64,000 nt of DNA from an uncultured Anaerococcus sp. (GTDB lineage Bacteria > Bacillota > Clostridia > Tissierellales > Peptoniphilaceae), in NCBI GenBank assembly GCA_943914475.1, contig CALUCE010000005.1, positions 60,581 through 124,580 of the forward strand, read 5' to 3'. Made by a program: the position numbers and the translations under genes. Each line of letters opens with the position of its first letter. The first letter of the stretch is position 1. Under the pieces are notes generated by a model, which saw only the letters and a list, made by a program, of their open reading frames with translations, ran no database searches and was not told where the DNA came from. Positions 8,431 to 16,745 of the stretch are shown in pieces.

Positions 8431-9061
8431 CGCTTACTACCTCCACTTCATAGGCCTGGTCAACTTCTTTAACCCAGGGTTCTATCAGTGCCCTTACAGT
8501 ACTTAGGGCATTTTCATCAGCCATTTCCAAAAGACTTTCTTCCTTTTCTGCCCTATTTTTCAAATCTTCAAGGCAGGCCTTGTAGGCTTCATGGCTTACA
8601 CTTTCTGTTTCATATCTTCTTTTTTCAAAAATATAGTCCATAGTCCCTGTATCAACTCTCAAATCTAGGATAGAAGCTTTTGGGACTTTTAGAGAGATTT
8701 TCTTGGCTTCTTCATCTATGCCTATATCAATATTTGAAAAATCTATACCAGCTGTCACCACTCCGTCATAGGCAACGTGGTATTTTAACCTGTCTTCTTC
8801 ATCCCTTACATCTGTTACCGCATTGTAGGTATAGTCTAGGGTTTCTAGGTCATTTATCTCTATTACCTTCTCTAGTGAAGACTTGGTAATAGTAGATACC
8901 TCCCCTGGCTTAGATCTAAAGACCTTGGGGACAAAAACTTTAACTATCAAAATCACCAAAATAGCTAGCACTAGGATTCGCCCTAGAAACTTTTTTGGCA
9001 ATTTAAAGCTAGGCTTTTTTTCCTCTGCCAGCTTTTCTTTTTTCTCTTCTTTTTTATCCAA
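8420..9061 (-). CDS. DUF4230 membrane-anchored protein
   Basis: 213 residues starting with TTG at 9061, six bases behind AAGGAG. A charged Lys/Glu-rich N-terminus (1-27) precedes one transmembrane helix (about 29-48); the remaining DUF4230 domain would face outside (LETLDYTYNAVTDV, VAYDGVVTAGIDFSNIDIGID). It is a diverged copy of the following lipoprotein: one uses a transmembrane anchor, the other a lipid anchor. No function is established for the family. Confidence 0.8.
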   Translation of the reverse strand: MDKKEEKKEKLAEEKKPSFKLPKKFLGRILVLAILVILIVKVFVPKVFRSKPGEVSTITKSSLEKVIEINDLETLDYTYNAVTDVRDEEDRLKYHVAYDGVVTAGIDFSNIDIGIDEEAKKISLKVPKASILDLRVDTGTMDYIFEKRRYETESVSHEAYKACLEDLKNRAEKEESLLEMADENALSTVRALIEPWVKEVDQAYEVEVVSDEK

Positions 9062-9140
9062 TATTTTCTCCTTACTATTAGTAAATTATATAGTCTTTCT
9101 AAACATTAGATATATTATAACAAAATTTTTCAAAAAATAT

Positions 9141-9168
9141 AAGACGAGATCTACTGACCTCGTCTTAA
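9141..9168 (-). terminator. Terminator after the APC permease
   Basis: On the minus strand, AAGACGAGGTC pairs with GATCTCGTCTT (one G-U) around a 4-base loop, followed by a T-rich tract. Confidence 0.8.
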
Positions 9169-9176
9169 AAATTGTC

Positions 9177-10640
9177 TTATTTACTTGTTTCTAAAAGCTT
9201 GGCATCTTCTCTTTTTCTAATGATTGGGAAGATTAGTCCAAGTCCTACCAAGATAACTGGTGTGATTACGTTTAGGGCAAAGGTAACCTTGTTTTCTGAA
9301 TACATACCAAGGATACAGCAAGCAAGGGTTAGGATAAAGCACCAAGCTCCCCAGAACATACCTGCACCCTTTGACTTGGTAAATTTGAAGGCTCCATCGT
9401 CCATTTCATTTTTCTTCATAAAGAAGTAGGCAACAAATACCCAAAGATACCTAAGTGGCATGGTTACAGAGTTAAGTTTGGTAATTTGTTGAAGAACTGA
9501 TGCGGCAGATGGTAATAAGATTTGGATAGCAAGAATTGCTCCTGATAGGATTACTACCATTTTTATACCGTTTATATAAGCACCGTATTTGTTCTTTTTA
9601 AGTAGTTTTCTTGGAATGTATTGAGAAGTGTTGTCATCTTCTAAAAGCATTCTTAAAGGTGCATCTATAGATAGTACAAGGATAGAAAGTTGTCCAATAG
9701 CATTACACAAAGCATAAAGGATTAAGAACAAGTTTCCAAGTCCATAGTATTCTCCAAGTTTTTGGAATGACCAGTAAGCACCGTTTGCTACATAAGAATC
9801 AAAAGCTTCTGGTGAAGCGTTGAAGATTTCTGGGTCAAACATTCTTGACATAGCAACTGTTCCAAGTAGGGCTGAAATAACAACCATAGCTGCAGCAAAA
9901 ATCATTGACTTAGGAAATTCCTTAGAAGAATCTCCTTCCATCTTGTTAATGTATGGAGAAATCTTTTCTACACCACCTACAGCAAAGACCAAGATAGACA
10001 AGCTTGTTATATATTTAATATTTATGGTTGGCACAAGCTCACTCATCTTCCAGTTAAAGGATAAGTATTCATGGTTTGGATTGATAGCTGGTGCTGCAAG
10101 AGCCAAAATAATATAAAGAATACCCATAACAAACATGGTTGATCCTGCTAGGGAAGTCATTTTCTTTAATGGATTAAGTCCTCTTGATGCAATAAATGCA
10201 AATAAGAATAAAATAACTAAGGTTACTATTTGTACATGCATAGTTTTAAAACTATCATAAGTCTCAGCGTTTTTGAAGATCATCCAGGATATAGCCTTAA
10301 GTCCACCAGAACCCTTTGATGCTATATAGGTAATGTGCACTGCCCAATAAGTCCATCCTGCATAATATGCAAGTTTTGATCCATTGGTACCTTGGATCCA
10401 GGATGTAACTCCACCACCTTCGTCCTTAAATTTAGAGCCAAGCTCTCCTACGATCATGGCATAAGGGATAAAATAAAGGGCAAACATCAAGATCCAGGAG
10501 AATATTACCTTTGGTCCATCAAAGTAAAAATATCCATTGGTAACATTTCCAAAGCCCCAAAGAGTTGCAAATGCCATGAAAACTAAGGATTTCCATGAAA
10601 TCAAGGTTTTGTCCCTAGTTTTACTAGAATCTTTTTTCAT
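9177..10640 (-). CDS. APC-superfamily amino acid permease (glutamate:GABA antiporter/YjeM-like branch)
   Basis: 487-residue polytopic membrane protein with about 12 hydrophobic helices. The first helix carries the APC fingerprint (ATLWGFGNVTNG) followed by ELGSKFKDEGGGVTSWI, which resembles the YjeM/GadC-like branch. The ATG at 10640 follows AAAGGAGG. The gene has its own promoter (10685-10713) and terminator and stands divergent from the T-box/ABC importer. Substrate cannot be assigned from sequence; amino acid/proton symport or antiport is the family role. Confidence 0.85.
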   Translation of the reverse strand: MKKDSSKTRDKTLISWKSLVFMAFATLWGFGNVTNGYFYFDGPKVIFSWILMFALYFIPYAMIVGELGSKFKDEGGGVTSWIQGTNGSKLAYYAGWTYWAVHITYIASKGSGGLKAISWMIFKNAETYDSFKTMHVQIVTLVILFLFAFIASRGLNPLKKMTSLAGSTMFVMGILYIILALAAPAINPNHEYLSFNWKMSELVPTINIKYITSLSILVFAVGGVEKISPYINKMEGDSSKEFPKSMIFAAAMVVISALLGTVAMSRMFDPEIFNASPEAFDSYVANGAYWSFQKLGEYYGLGNLFLILYALCNAIGQLSILVLSIDAPLRMLLEDDNTSQYIPRKLLKKNKYGAYINGIKMVVILSGAILAIQILLPSAASVLQQITKLNSVTMPLRYLWVFVAYFFMKKNEMDDGAFKFTKSKGAGMFWGAWCFILTLACCILGMYSENKVTFALNVITPVILVGLGLIFPIIRKREDAKLLETSK

Positions 10641-10684
10641 TTTTCCTCCTTTGAAAACCTCTCTTTTTTATGTTTTCATATGTT

Positions 10685-10713
10685 ATTATAGGACATTATG
10701 CATAAAATGTATA
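10685..10713 (-). promoter_or_regulatory. Promoter of the APC permease
   Basis: On the minus strand, TATACA (10713-10708), a 17-base spacer and TATAAT (10690-10685). The spacer contains the palindrome TTATGCATAA, which could be an operator. Confidence 0.55.
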
Positions 10714-10748
10714 GTATTTATTCATCGTTAAAATCCACAAAAATATTG

Positions 10749-10777
10749 TTGACATTTACATATTAACATGCTAAAAT
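10749..10777 (+). promoter_or_regulatory. Promoter of the T-box/ABC importer operon
   Basis: A perfect TTGACA at 10749-10754, a 17-base spacer and TAAAAT at 10772-10777. Transcription should start near 10784, just ahead of the T-box. Confidence 0.8.
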
Positions 10778-10781
10778 ATGG

Positions 10782-11031
10782 AAAAGCGTTGAAAAGAAGA
10801 GTAGTTATAAGCCAGGTAAGTACAGAGAGCTCCAGCAGGTGAAAGGGAGCCTTACATCCTATAACAAATAAAGACTTTGAGCTTTGCTAAAATTAATCTA
10901 TAGCAACGGGTAGGCCCGTTATAGCCAAAGAGTATGATAGTACTTAGTAAGTTATATATTGTGAAATATATATGAATTTGGGTGGTAACACGGACTTCGT
11001 CCCATGGGAAGAAGTGGCGTGTATTTTTTTT
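10782..11031 (+). promoter_or_regulatory. T-box leader, specifier AAA (lysine)
   Basis: tRNA-sensing transcription attenuator. Stem I runs from GAAGAGTAG to TTTGAGC, with helix GTTATA/TATAAC next to the specifier loop. The T-box sequence GGGTGGTAACACGG is at about 10979-10993, and a terminator hairpin (10989-11021) is followed by TATTTTTTTT. Aligning the loop with the ileS T-box at 47785-47998 (helix, 4 bases, triplet, then a conserved 10-base tail) puts the specifier at 10870-10872 = AAA, lysine. The UGGU bulge matches a tRNA with discriminator A, as tRNA-Lys has. Uncharged tRNA-Lys should switch on the downstream importer. Confidence 0.85.
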
Positions 11032-11090
11032 AAATATTTTTACTAAATTTTCTACTATCATCAAGAAAAAATACAACGGAGGATAAGAAA

Positions 11091-12674
11091 ATGAAGAAAA
11101 ATTTGAAGAGACTTTTAAGTCTAGTCCTGGTATTTGTCCTTTTGATCCCAGCAAATATAGGTCTAGCAAGCGATGATACCGACTCGGATGTCTTAAGAGT
11201 TGGTATGGAGGTTAATTATGCACCCTTTAACTACTCCCAAGTTAATGATGCCAATGGAGCAGTTCCTGTAGTTAACTCCAACAACGAATATGCCAATGGT
11301 TATGATGTCCAAATAGCCAAACTTATAGCAGACAAGCTAGGAAAAAAATTAGAAATTTATAAAATCGAGTGGGATGGACTTCCACCAGCCTTAACCAGTG
11401 GAAAAATTGATGCCATAATAGCTGGTATGAGTCCTACAGAAGAAAGAAAAAAAGAAATTGACTTTACCAAAAACTACTACACTTCTGACTTGGTTGTAGT
11501 TTTGAAGAAAGATTCCAAATATAAGGATGCCAAGAGTATAGCAGACTTTAAGGGGGCAAAGATAACAGGCCAACTTAATACCTTCCACTATACAGTTATA
11601 GACCAAATAGATGGGGTCCAAAAGATGACCGCCATGGAGTCCTTCCCTTCTATGATTTCTGCCACCAAGGCAGGTAATATTGACGGCTATGTTTCAGAAA
11701 AACCTGGGGCCATGGCAGCTGTTACAAGTAACAAAGACCTAGCTTATGTAGAATTCGACAAGGACAAGGGCTTTGAAACTTCATCAGAAGATACATCCAT
11801 AGCAGTAGGAGTTAGAAAAAACTCAGAACTTACAGAGCCAATCAACGATATTTTATCTGACCTTTCCCAAGAAGACCAAGATAAAATTATGAAACAAGTA
11901 ATAACCAGCGAAAACCAAGAAGACATGGGCTTTTTTGATCAAATGAAAGCCATCTGGTCAGAATATTCTAGCCTGTTTTTATCAGGTATAAGAAACACCA
12001 TGCTAATAGCAATATTCTCAACCATAGTCGGCTTTATTATAGGACTTTTGGTAGCTGTTATTAGAAAGATTGAGGTTAACAAAGACAAAAATATTATAGG
12101 CTATTTATTACAAAGACTAGTTAACCTCATCCTTACAGTATATGTAGAAATCTTTAGAGGAACCCCAATGATGGTTCAATCCATGCTGATCTTCTATGGT
12201 GCAAAACAATACCTGGGTATAGATATGTCAACCATGACCGCAGCACTCTTTATAGTATCTATAAACACAGGTGCCTACCTATCAGAAGTAGTAAGAGGTG
12301 GTATCAACTCAGTTGATAAGGGACAGTTTGAAGCTTGTAAGGCCTTAGGTATGACCCACTCCCAAACTATGTTTAATGTAGTCCTACCACAAACCATCAA
12401 GGCCATCCTACCTTCTATAGCCAACGAGTTTGTAATAAACATCAAGGATACTTCTGTACTTAACGTAATATCAGTAACAGAACTATTCTTCGTATCAAAG
12501 TCCATAGCAGGTTCAACTTACCAAATCTTCCAAACATATTTGATAACCGCTATAATCTACTTTGTACTAACATTTGTAGTAACAAGGATCATTTCCTTAT
12601 TCGAAAGAAAGTTTGATTCCAAGGAATTTATCCTAGAATCATCAACAGGAGGTCGCCATGCAAGAAATAATTAA
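11091..12674 (+). CDS. Amino acid ABC importer, fused substrate-binding and permease protein (probable lysine)
   Basis: 527 residues joining two parts of a polar amino acid ABC importer. They are a signal peptide (about 1-25), a periplasmic-binding-protein type 3 domain (about 33-270: LRVGMEVNYAPF, GYDVQIAKLIAD, FTKNYY), and a transmembrane permease domain (about 295-515) with the EAA coupling loop (EACKALGMTHSQTM). GGAGG precedes the ATG. The partner ATPase overlaps the 3' end by 17 bases. The T-box upstream reads a lysine codon, so lysine (perhaps with other basic amino acids) is the most likely substrate; homology alone would give only a glutamine/arginine/lysine-type label. Confidence 0.9.
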   Translation: MKKNLKRLLSLVLVFVLLIPANIGLASDDTDSDVLRVGMEVNYAPFNYSQVNDANGAVPVVNSNNEYANGYDVQIAKLIADKLGKKLEIYKIEWDGLPPALTSGKIDAIIAGMSPTEERKKEIDFTKNYYTSDLVVVLKKDSKYKDAKSIADFKGAKITGQLNTFHYTVIDQIDGVQKMTAMESFPSMISATKAGNIDGYVSEKPGAMAAVTSNKDLAYVEFDKDKGFETSSEDTSIAVGVRKNSELTEPINDILSDLSQEDQDKIMKQVITSENQEDMGFFDQMKAIWSEYSSLFLSGIRNTMLIAIFSTIVGFIIGLLVAVIRKIEVNKDKNIIGYLLQRLVNLILTVYVEIFRGTPMMVQSMLIFYGAKQYLGIDMSTMTAALFIVSINTGAYLSEVVRGGINSVDKGQFEACKALGMTHSQTMFNVVLPQTIKAILPSIANEFVINIKDTSVLNVISVTELFFVSKSIAGSTYQIFQTYLITAIIYFVLTFVVTRIISLFERKFDSKEFILESSTGGRHARNN

Positions 12675-13395
12675 AGTTGAAAACTTAGAAAAGAAGTTTG
12701 GAGACAACTTAGTTTTAAAAAATATAGACTTTTCAGTTACACCTGGAGAAGTAGTAACCATAATAGGTTCTTCAGGTTCAGGTAAATCAACCCTACTCAG
12801 GTGTTTAAATCTTTTGGAAAAGCCTACTAGTGGGAAAATCCTCTACAAGGGAGATAACATTTTGGATAAGTCTTTTGACGAGAGAAGATACAGATCCAAG
12901 GTGGGCATGGTTTTCCAAAACTTTAACCTATTTGAAAACAAAACCGTCCTAGAAAACTGCACCCTAGGCCAAGAACTTGTCCTAGGAGTCGACAAAAAAG
13001 AAGCTGAAAAAACTGCCAGGGAATTTTTAAACCTAGTAGGCATGGAAGAATATGTAAATGCCAAACCAGCCCAAATCTCTGGTGGTCAAAAACAAAGGGT
13101 GGCCATAGCCCGTGCTCTTTGCATGAAGCCTGAAGCCCTACTCTTTGATGAGCCAACCTCAGCCCTTGACCCAGAAACAGTAGGAGAAGTTTTAGATGTA
13201 ATGGCAAAACTTGCCCAAAGAGGCATGACCATGATAGTGGTAACCCACGAGATGGACTTTGCCAGAGAAGTTTCAACCAGGGTTCTTTTTATGAACCAAG
13301 GGGTAATCCTAGAAGAAGGAAGCCCAGAAAAAATCTTCGAGCATCCTGAACACAATAGGACAAGAGAGTTCTTAAAAAGATTTATGGAAAACTAA
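12658..13395 (+). CDS. Amino acid ABC importer ATPase (GlnQ-type)
   Basis: 245-residue cytosolic ATPase that powers the importer encoded just upstream. Walker A (GSSGSGKST, about 37-45), Q-loop (VFQNFNLF), signature ISGGQKQR, Walker B (LLFDEPTSALDP) and switch His (VVTHEMDF) are all intact. AGGAGG lies inside the upstream gene and the 17-base overlap suggests coupled translation. Expression is set by the T-box; a terminator follows. Confidence 0.95.
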   Translation: MQEIIKVENLEKKFGDNLVLKNIDFSVTPGEVVTIIGSSGSGKSTLLRCLNLLEKPTSGKILYKGDNILDKSFDERRYRSKVGMVFQNFNLFENKTVLENCTLGQELVLGVDKKEAEKTAREFLNLVGMEEYVNAKPAQISGGQKQRVAIARALCMKPEALLFDEPTSALDPETVGEVLDVMAKLAQRGMTMIVVTHEMDFAREVSTRVLFMNQGVILEEGSPEKIFEHPEHNRTREFLKRFMEN

Positions 13396-13410
13396 TAAAA
13401 TAAAGTATAG

Positions 13411-13450
13411 ACTAGCCTTTAGGAAAATCTTCCTCAGGGCTAGTTTTTTT
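13411..13450 (+). terminator. Terminator of the ABC importer operon
   Basis: ACTAGCC pairs with GGCTAGT around an inner AGGAA/TTCCT stem, followed by TTTTTTT. Confidence 0.85.
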
Positions 13451-13582
13451 ATCCTTTTTACAGATTAAAATACGAAACGAATCTTTTCTGTCAATGTTCT
13501 TTGTCATTTGTTAAGTGCCTGTCTTTTTCAAGTATAAATAAACCAAAGCGACACTCGATGAAAATACAAGGAGTTATCTATA

Positions 13583-15283
13583 ATGAAAGATCCAAGAGAT
13601 AAAAATAAGATAGAAAATCCACTTGATTCAAGAAACGCCAGTGTTCACAGCAAAGAGCTTAGAAGAGCTGGTGGACAAAGGGTTGCAAACAACGAAGATT
13701 CCCTTACAGCAGGAAAAAGAGGCCATATTTCTGTCCAAAATCTTTGGCTATTCGAAAAACATGCCCACTTTAATAGAGAAGTTATCCCAGAAAGAAGGAT
13801 GCATGCCAAGGGCTGGGGAGCTTGGGGAGAATTTACTGTAACCAATGATATTAGTAAATACACCAGGGCCAAAATTTTCCAAGAAGTTGGCAAGAAGACT
13901 AAGATCTTCTCCCGTATGTCAACTGTTGCCGGAGAACGTGGTGCAGCAGATGCAGAAAGAGATATCCGTGGCTTTGCCCTTAGGTTTTATACAGAAGATG
14001 GAAATTGGGATATAGTAGGAAACAATACCCCAGTATTCTTCTTTAGAGATCCTATGAAATTTATAGACCTAAACCACGCTATAAAAAGAGATCCTCACAC
14101 TCACCTAAGAAGCCCAAATTCAAACTGGGACTTTTGGACTTCCCTACCAGAATCACTCTCGCAAGTAACCATAACCATGTCTGACAGGGGTATACCATCA
14201 TCCTTTAGGTATATGCACGGATTTGGTTCCCATACCTATTCCATGATAAACAAAGATGGAGTCCGCCATTGGGTAAAATACCACTTTAGAAGTCAACAAG
14301 GTATACAAAACTGGACCGACCAAGAAGCAGAATATATAGTTTCAAAAGACAGAGAATCATCCGGTCGTGACCTTTATTCAGCCATAGAAACAGGAGACTA
14401 TCCAAAATGGAAGATGTATAGCCAAGTTATGACCGAAGAAGAAGCAGAAAAAACTTCCTTCAACCCATTTGACTTAACCAAGATGTGGCCAAAAAAAGAC
14501 TTTCCACTTATAGAAGTTGGAGAATATGAACTAAACAAGGTTCCAGACAACTTCTTCCAAGATGTGGAACAAGCAGCCTTCTCCCCTGCCAATATAGTAG
14601 ACGGTGTAGGCCTATCCCCTGACAGAATGCTCCAACTAAGACCCTTTGCCTATGGAGATGCCCAAAGATATAGGCTGGGTGTAAACCACCACCAAATCCC
14701 TGTAAACAAGCCTTTGGGAGTTGAAAATCCTCATGACTTCCATAGGGATGGACAAATGAGAGTTGACGGTAACAAGGGAGATGAAATCCACTATGGACCA
14801 AACTCCTATGGAGCCTGGCAAGATGATACATCTTTGGAAGCTGTGGTAGATAAGGGCGGAGATGTAAAAAGATATGACTTTAGAAAAGACGACCACGATT
14901 ACTTCTCCCAAGTAGGCGATCTTTTCAGAAACATGACCGAGGACCAACAATTGGTTCTTTGTGAAAACACTGCAAGAAATATGGAAGATTCAACCATGCA
15001 AATCAAACACCGCCACATAGCCAATACCTACCAAGCAGACCCAGAGTACGGAAAAGGTGTTGCCAAGGCCCTAGGCATAGATATAGATACAGTAGATCTC
15101 GAAAGAAATTACGATTCTAGAGAAGAATGGGAAAAATCCTTAGCCAAGGACAAAGACTTAGACTACCCAACAGAAAAAGCCATGCCAGAAAGTGCCAAGG
15201 ACCTTCCAGAAGAAGGAAGAGACACAAACGTAGACGATCCAAAAACTTTGTCAGATCCTTATGATGATCCTTATCTTCTATAG
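13583..15283 (+). CDS. katA: Monofunctional haem catalase
   Basis: Converts hydrogen peroxide to water and oxygen. The 566-residue protein carries the clade-wide motifs. They include distal His74 in REVIPERRMHAKG, Asn148 in GNNTPVFF, and the proximal haem-ligand Tyr in RPFAYGDAQRYRLG (about residue 360). A roughly 70-residue acidic C-terminal extension ends in DPYDDPYLL. The ATG at 13583 follows AAGGAG by 9 bases. A terminator follows, so the gene is monocistronic. I see no clear PerR box in the 187 bases upstream; a weak TATAAA at 13533-13538 is the only promoter-like element. Catalase is uncommon in this family of anaerobes. Confidence 0.95.
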   Translation: MKDPRDKNKIENPLDSRNASVHSKELRRAGGQRVANNEDSLTAGKRGHISVQNLWLFEKHAHFNREVIPERRMHAKGWGAWGEFTVTNDISKYTRAKIFQEVGKKTKIFSRMSTVAGERGAADAERDIRGFALRFYTEDGNWDIVGNNTPVFFFRDPMKFIDLNHAIKRDPHTHLRSPNSNWDFWTSLPESLSQVTITMSDRGIPSSFRYMHGFGSHTYSMINKDGVRHWVKYHFRSQQGIQNWTDQEAEYIVSKDRESSGRDLYSAIETGDYPKWKMYSQVMTEEEAEKTSFNPFDLTKMWPKKDFPLIEVGEYELNKVPDNFFQDVEQAAFSPANIVDGVGLSPDRMLQLRPFAYGDAQRYRLGVNHHQIPVNKPLGVENPHDFHRDGQMRVDGNKGDEIHYGPNSYGAWQDDTSLEAVVDKGGDVKRYDFRKDDHDYFSQVGDLFRNMTEDQQLVLCENTARNMEDSTMQIKHRHIANTYQADPEYGKGVAKALGIDIDTVDLERNYDSREEWEKSLAKDKDLDYPTEKAMPESAKDLPEEGRDTNVDDPKTLSDPYDDPYLL

Positions 15284-15312
15284 GATGATAAATAAACTTA
15301 ATAAATACTAGT

Positions 15313-15339
15313 AAAAAAAGCGGGCCTTCCCGCTTTTTT
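15313..15339 (+). terminator. Terminator after catalase
   Basis: AAGCGGG and CCCGCTT pair around a short loop, flanked by A and T runs. Confidence 0.9.
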
Positions 15340-15533
15340 CTTGTTTATTTTTCTAAAAAAGAATAAGAAAATCTTAACAAAGCCCGTGATATGATCTTCA
15401 GTCATGTCACAATTTCATTAAAAACGAGCATTCCACCATTCTTTTTACTAAACTTAGAAAAACAAACTTTACTTTGGATTTTTTCTGATCTTGTGCTAAT
15501 ATATTCCTATAAATTACAAAAGGAGCAATATAA

Positions 15534-16049
15534 ATGAAAAAGAATCAGTTGGTCGAAATTTACTCATCATCCGAAGATTCCTTTACAGTAGGTTATATAA
15601 TCTATGAGGATAAAAAAAGAATCCTCGTAAATTCAATCGATGACCAAGGAAGAAAAGACGGCTACCTTTTATTAAAAAAGAGCCTTATTGAAAAGATTGA
15701 AAGAGGGACAGACTACCTGGAAAAAATAGAAAAATATAGGAGCTTTTGGGGCAAGACCAAACTTGGAACTAGCGATAACCCAGTTTTTACAGAAAAACCA
15801 GACTTCTATGACCTAATCAAATACGCCCACAAATACAAAAAAGTTATAACACTAGCCACATCCTTCGACTACTACGACTACTCCACAGGCTACGTTGACT
15901 ATTTTGATGAAGATATAGTCGCCATCAAAGCCCTAGACCAAAACACAGGAGAGCTTTACGAAGACTTTGAAATAGAAATAAAAGATATAATCCTTGCAGA
16001 AGTAGAAAATATAGATAACCTACTTTTGGAATATGTAAATAAAAGATAA
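15534..16049 (+). CDS. Hypothetical protein with an internal repeat
   Basis: 171 residues, no signal peptide and no membrane segment; I do not recognise the family. The two halves resemble each other. Residues about 6-65 (VEIYSSSEDSFTVGYIIYED, then ILVNSIDDQG and SLIEKIE) align in pattern with about 103-168 (VITLATSFDYYDYSTGYVDY, then IVAIKALDQNTG and DIILAEVE). Each half is a run of short beta strands ending in a helix, suggesting a duplicated small beta barrel. AAAGGAG lies 8 bases before the ATG, and a terminator follows. No neighbour hints at its role. Confidence 0.65.
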   Translation: MKKNQLVEIYSSSEDSFTVGYIIYEDKKRILVNSIDDQGRKDGYLLLKKSLIEKIERGTDYLEKIEKYRSFWGKTKLGTSDNPVFTEKPDFYDLIKYAHKYKKVITLATSFDYYDYSTGYVDYFDEDIVAIKALDQNTGELYEDFEIEIKDIILAEVENIDNLLLEYVNKR

Positions 16050-16060
16050 AATCACTTAAA

Positions 16061-16107
16061 AATAGCTCTAAGTACAAAGTAAGATACTTTTCTTAGAGCT
16101 ATTTTTC
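16061..16107. terminator. Bidirectional terminator
   Basis: AATAGCTCTAAG and CTTAGAGCTATT form a 12-bp stem with a long loop. It lies between two convergent genes, with T-rich tracts on both sides. Confidence 0.75.
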
Positions 16108-16120
16108 TAAACTTTAGTAC

Positions 16121-16471
16121 TTAAAAAGTTATAAGTCCAAAGCTTAATACCATAAGATACCATTGTAGGATATCAACAAAGCTATTAGAAAATCCGACAA
16201 GCACCATAATATTTATAATATGAGGAATGGCACAAATCACTATGATAGAATTTACTATCCAATCTTTTTTCACAAAGATTAATCCTATTATTATAAGCCA
16301 AGCCCAAAGGCAAAAAGGTAGGGCCATAGTAACATATGTAAAAGTATCAGAGTAAAACAAGCCATTAAAACCATCAAATCCACCAAGTATAAGCCCTATA
16401 ACAAAGACTAAAACAGATACAAGAAAAACTGTACAATATATTTTTCTTATTTTTTTATCCTTTTTCTTCAT
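16121..16471 (-). CDS. Small hypothetical membrane protein
   Basis: 116 residues with a basic N-terminus and four hydrophobic segments (about 11-31, 44-66, 70-90 and 97-114), so a small integral membrane protein. GGAGG lies 8 bases before the ATG. I recognise no family. It is separated from the neighbouring flavoenzyme gene by a terminator and may be independently transcribed. Confidence 0.6.
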   Translation of the reverse strand: MKKKDKKIRKIYCTVFLVSVLVFVIGLILGGFDGFNGLFYSDTFTYVTMALPFCLWAWLIIIGLIFVKKDWIVNSIIVICAIPHIINIMVLVGFSNSFVDILQWYLMVLSFGLITF

Positions 16472-16690
16472 CCATATAACCTCCCCTATTATTCTTACTT
16501 AAGAAGCACTCCCTAACTAAGCCCTTATAAAAGCAATCAAAAAGCCTATAGTTAGAACCATTTCCAAAATCAAATAAAAGTTTTTTCTTTAAGATTCTCT
16601 CTCATCAAATATACTACAAAACACAGATTCGGTAAATCATATTGTTAATTATTGTTTACCAACACTATTTGACAAAGAACCATTTTAAAA

Positions 16691-16725
16691 TGAGCTGTTT
16701 TAGAAAAATCTTCTAAAACAGCTCA
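16691..16725 (-). terminator. Terminator after the flavoenzyme gene
   Basis: A perfect 15-bp inverted repeat (TGAGCTGTTTTAGAA / TTCTAAAACAGCTCA) with a 5-base loop lies 20 bases past the stop codon. Confidence 0.85.
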
Positions 16726-16745
16726 TTTATTTTACCAAACTATTT

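Noticed and set aside
10782..10900. Reading the first T-box as isoleucine (ATC at 10855-10857 or ATA in the loop) or histidine
   Set aside because: ATC lies beyond the distal helix, not in the specifier loop. Alignment with the ileS T-box puts AAA in the specifier slot, and the UGGU bulge does not suit tRNA-His with discriminator C.
10641..11090. A lysine riboswitch in front of the ABC importer
   Set aside because: The GGGTGGTAACACGG motif, stem I and the terminator/antiterminator arrangement are those of a T-box; no LYS-element core is seen.
12923..13276. A 117-codon antisense frame inside the ABC importer ATPase gene
   Set aside because: Leu/Gln-rich shadow translation opposite a fully conserved ATPase; no ribosome site.
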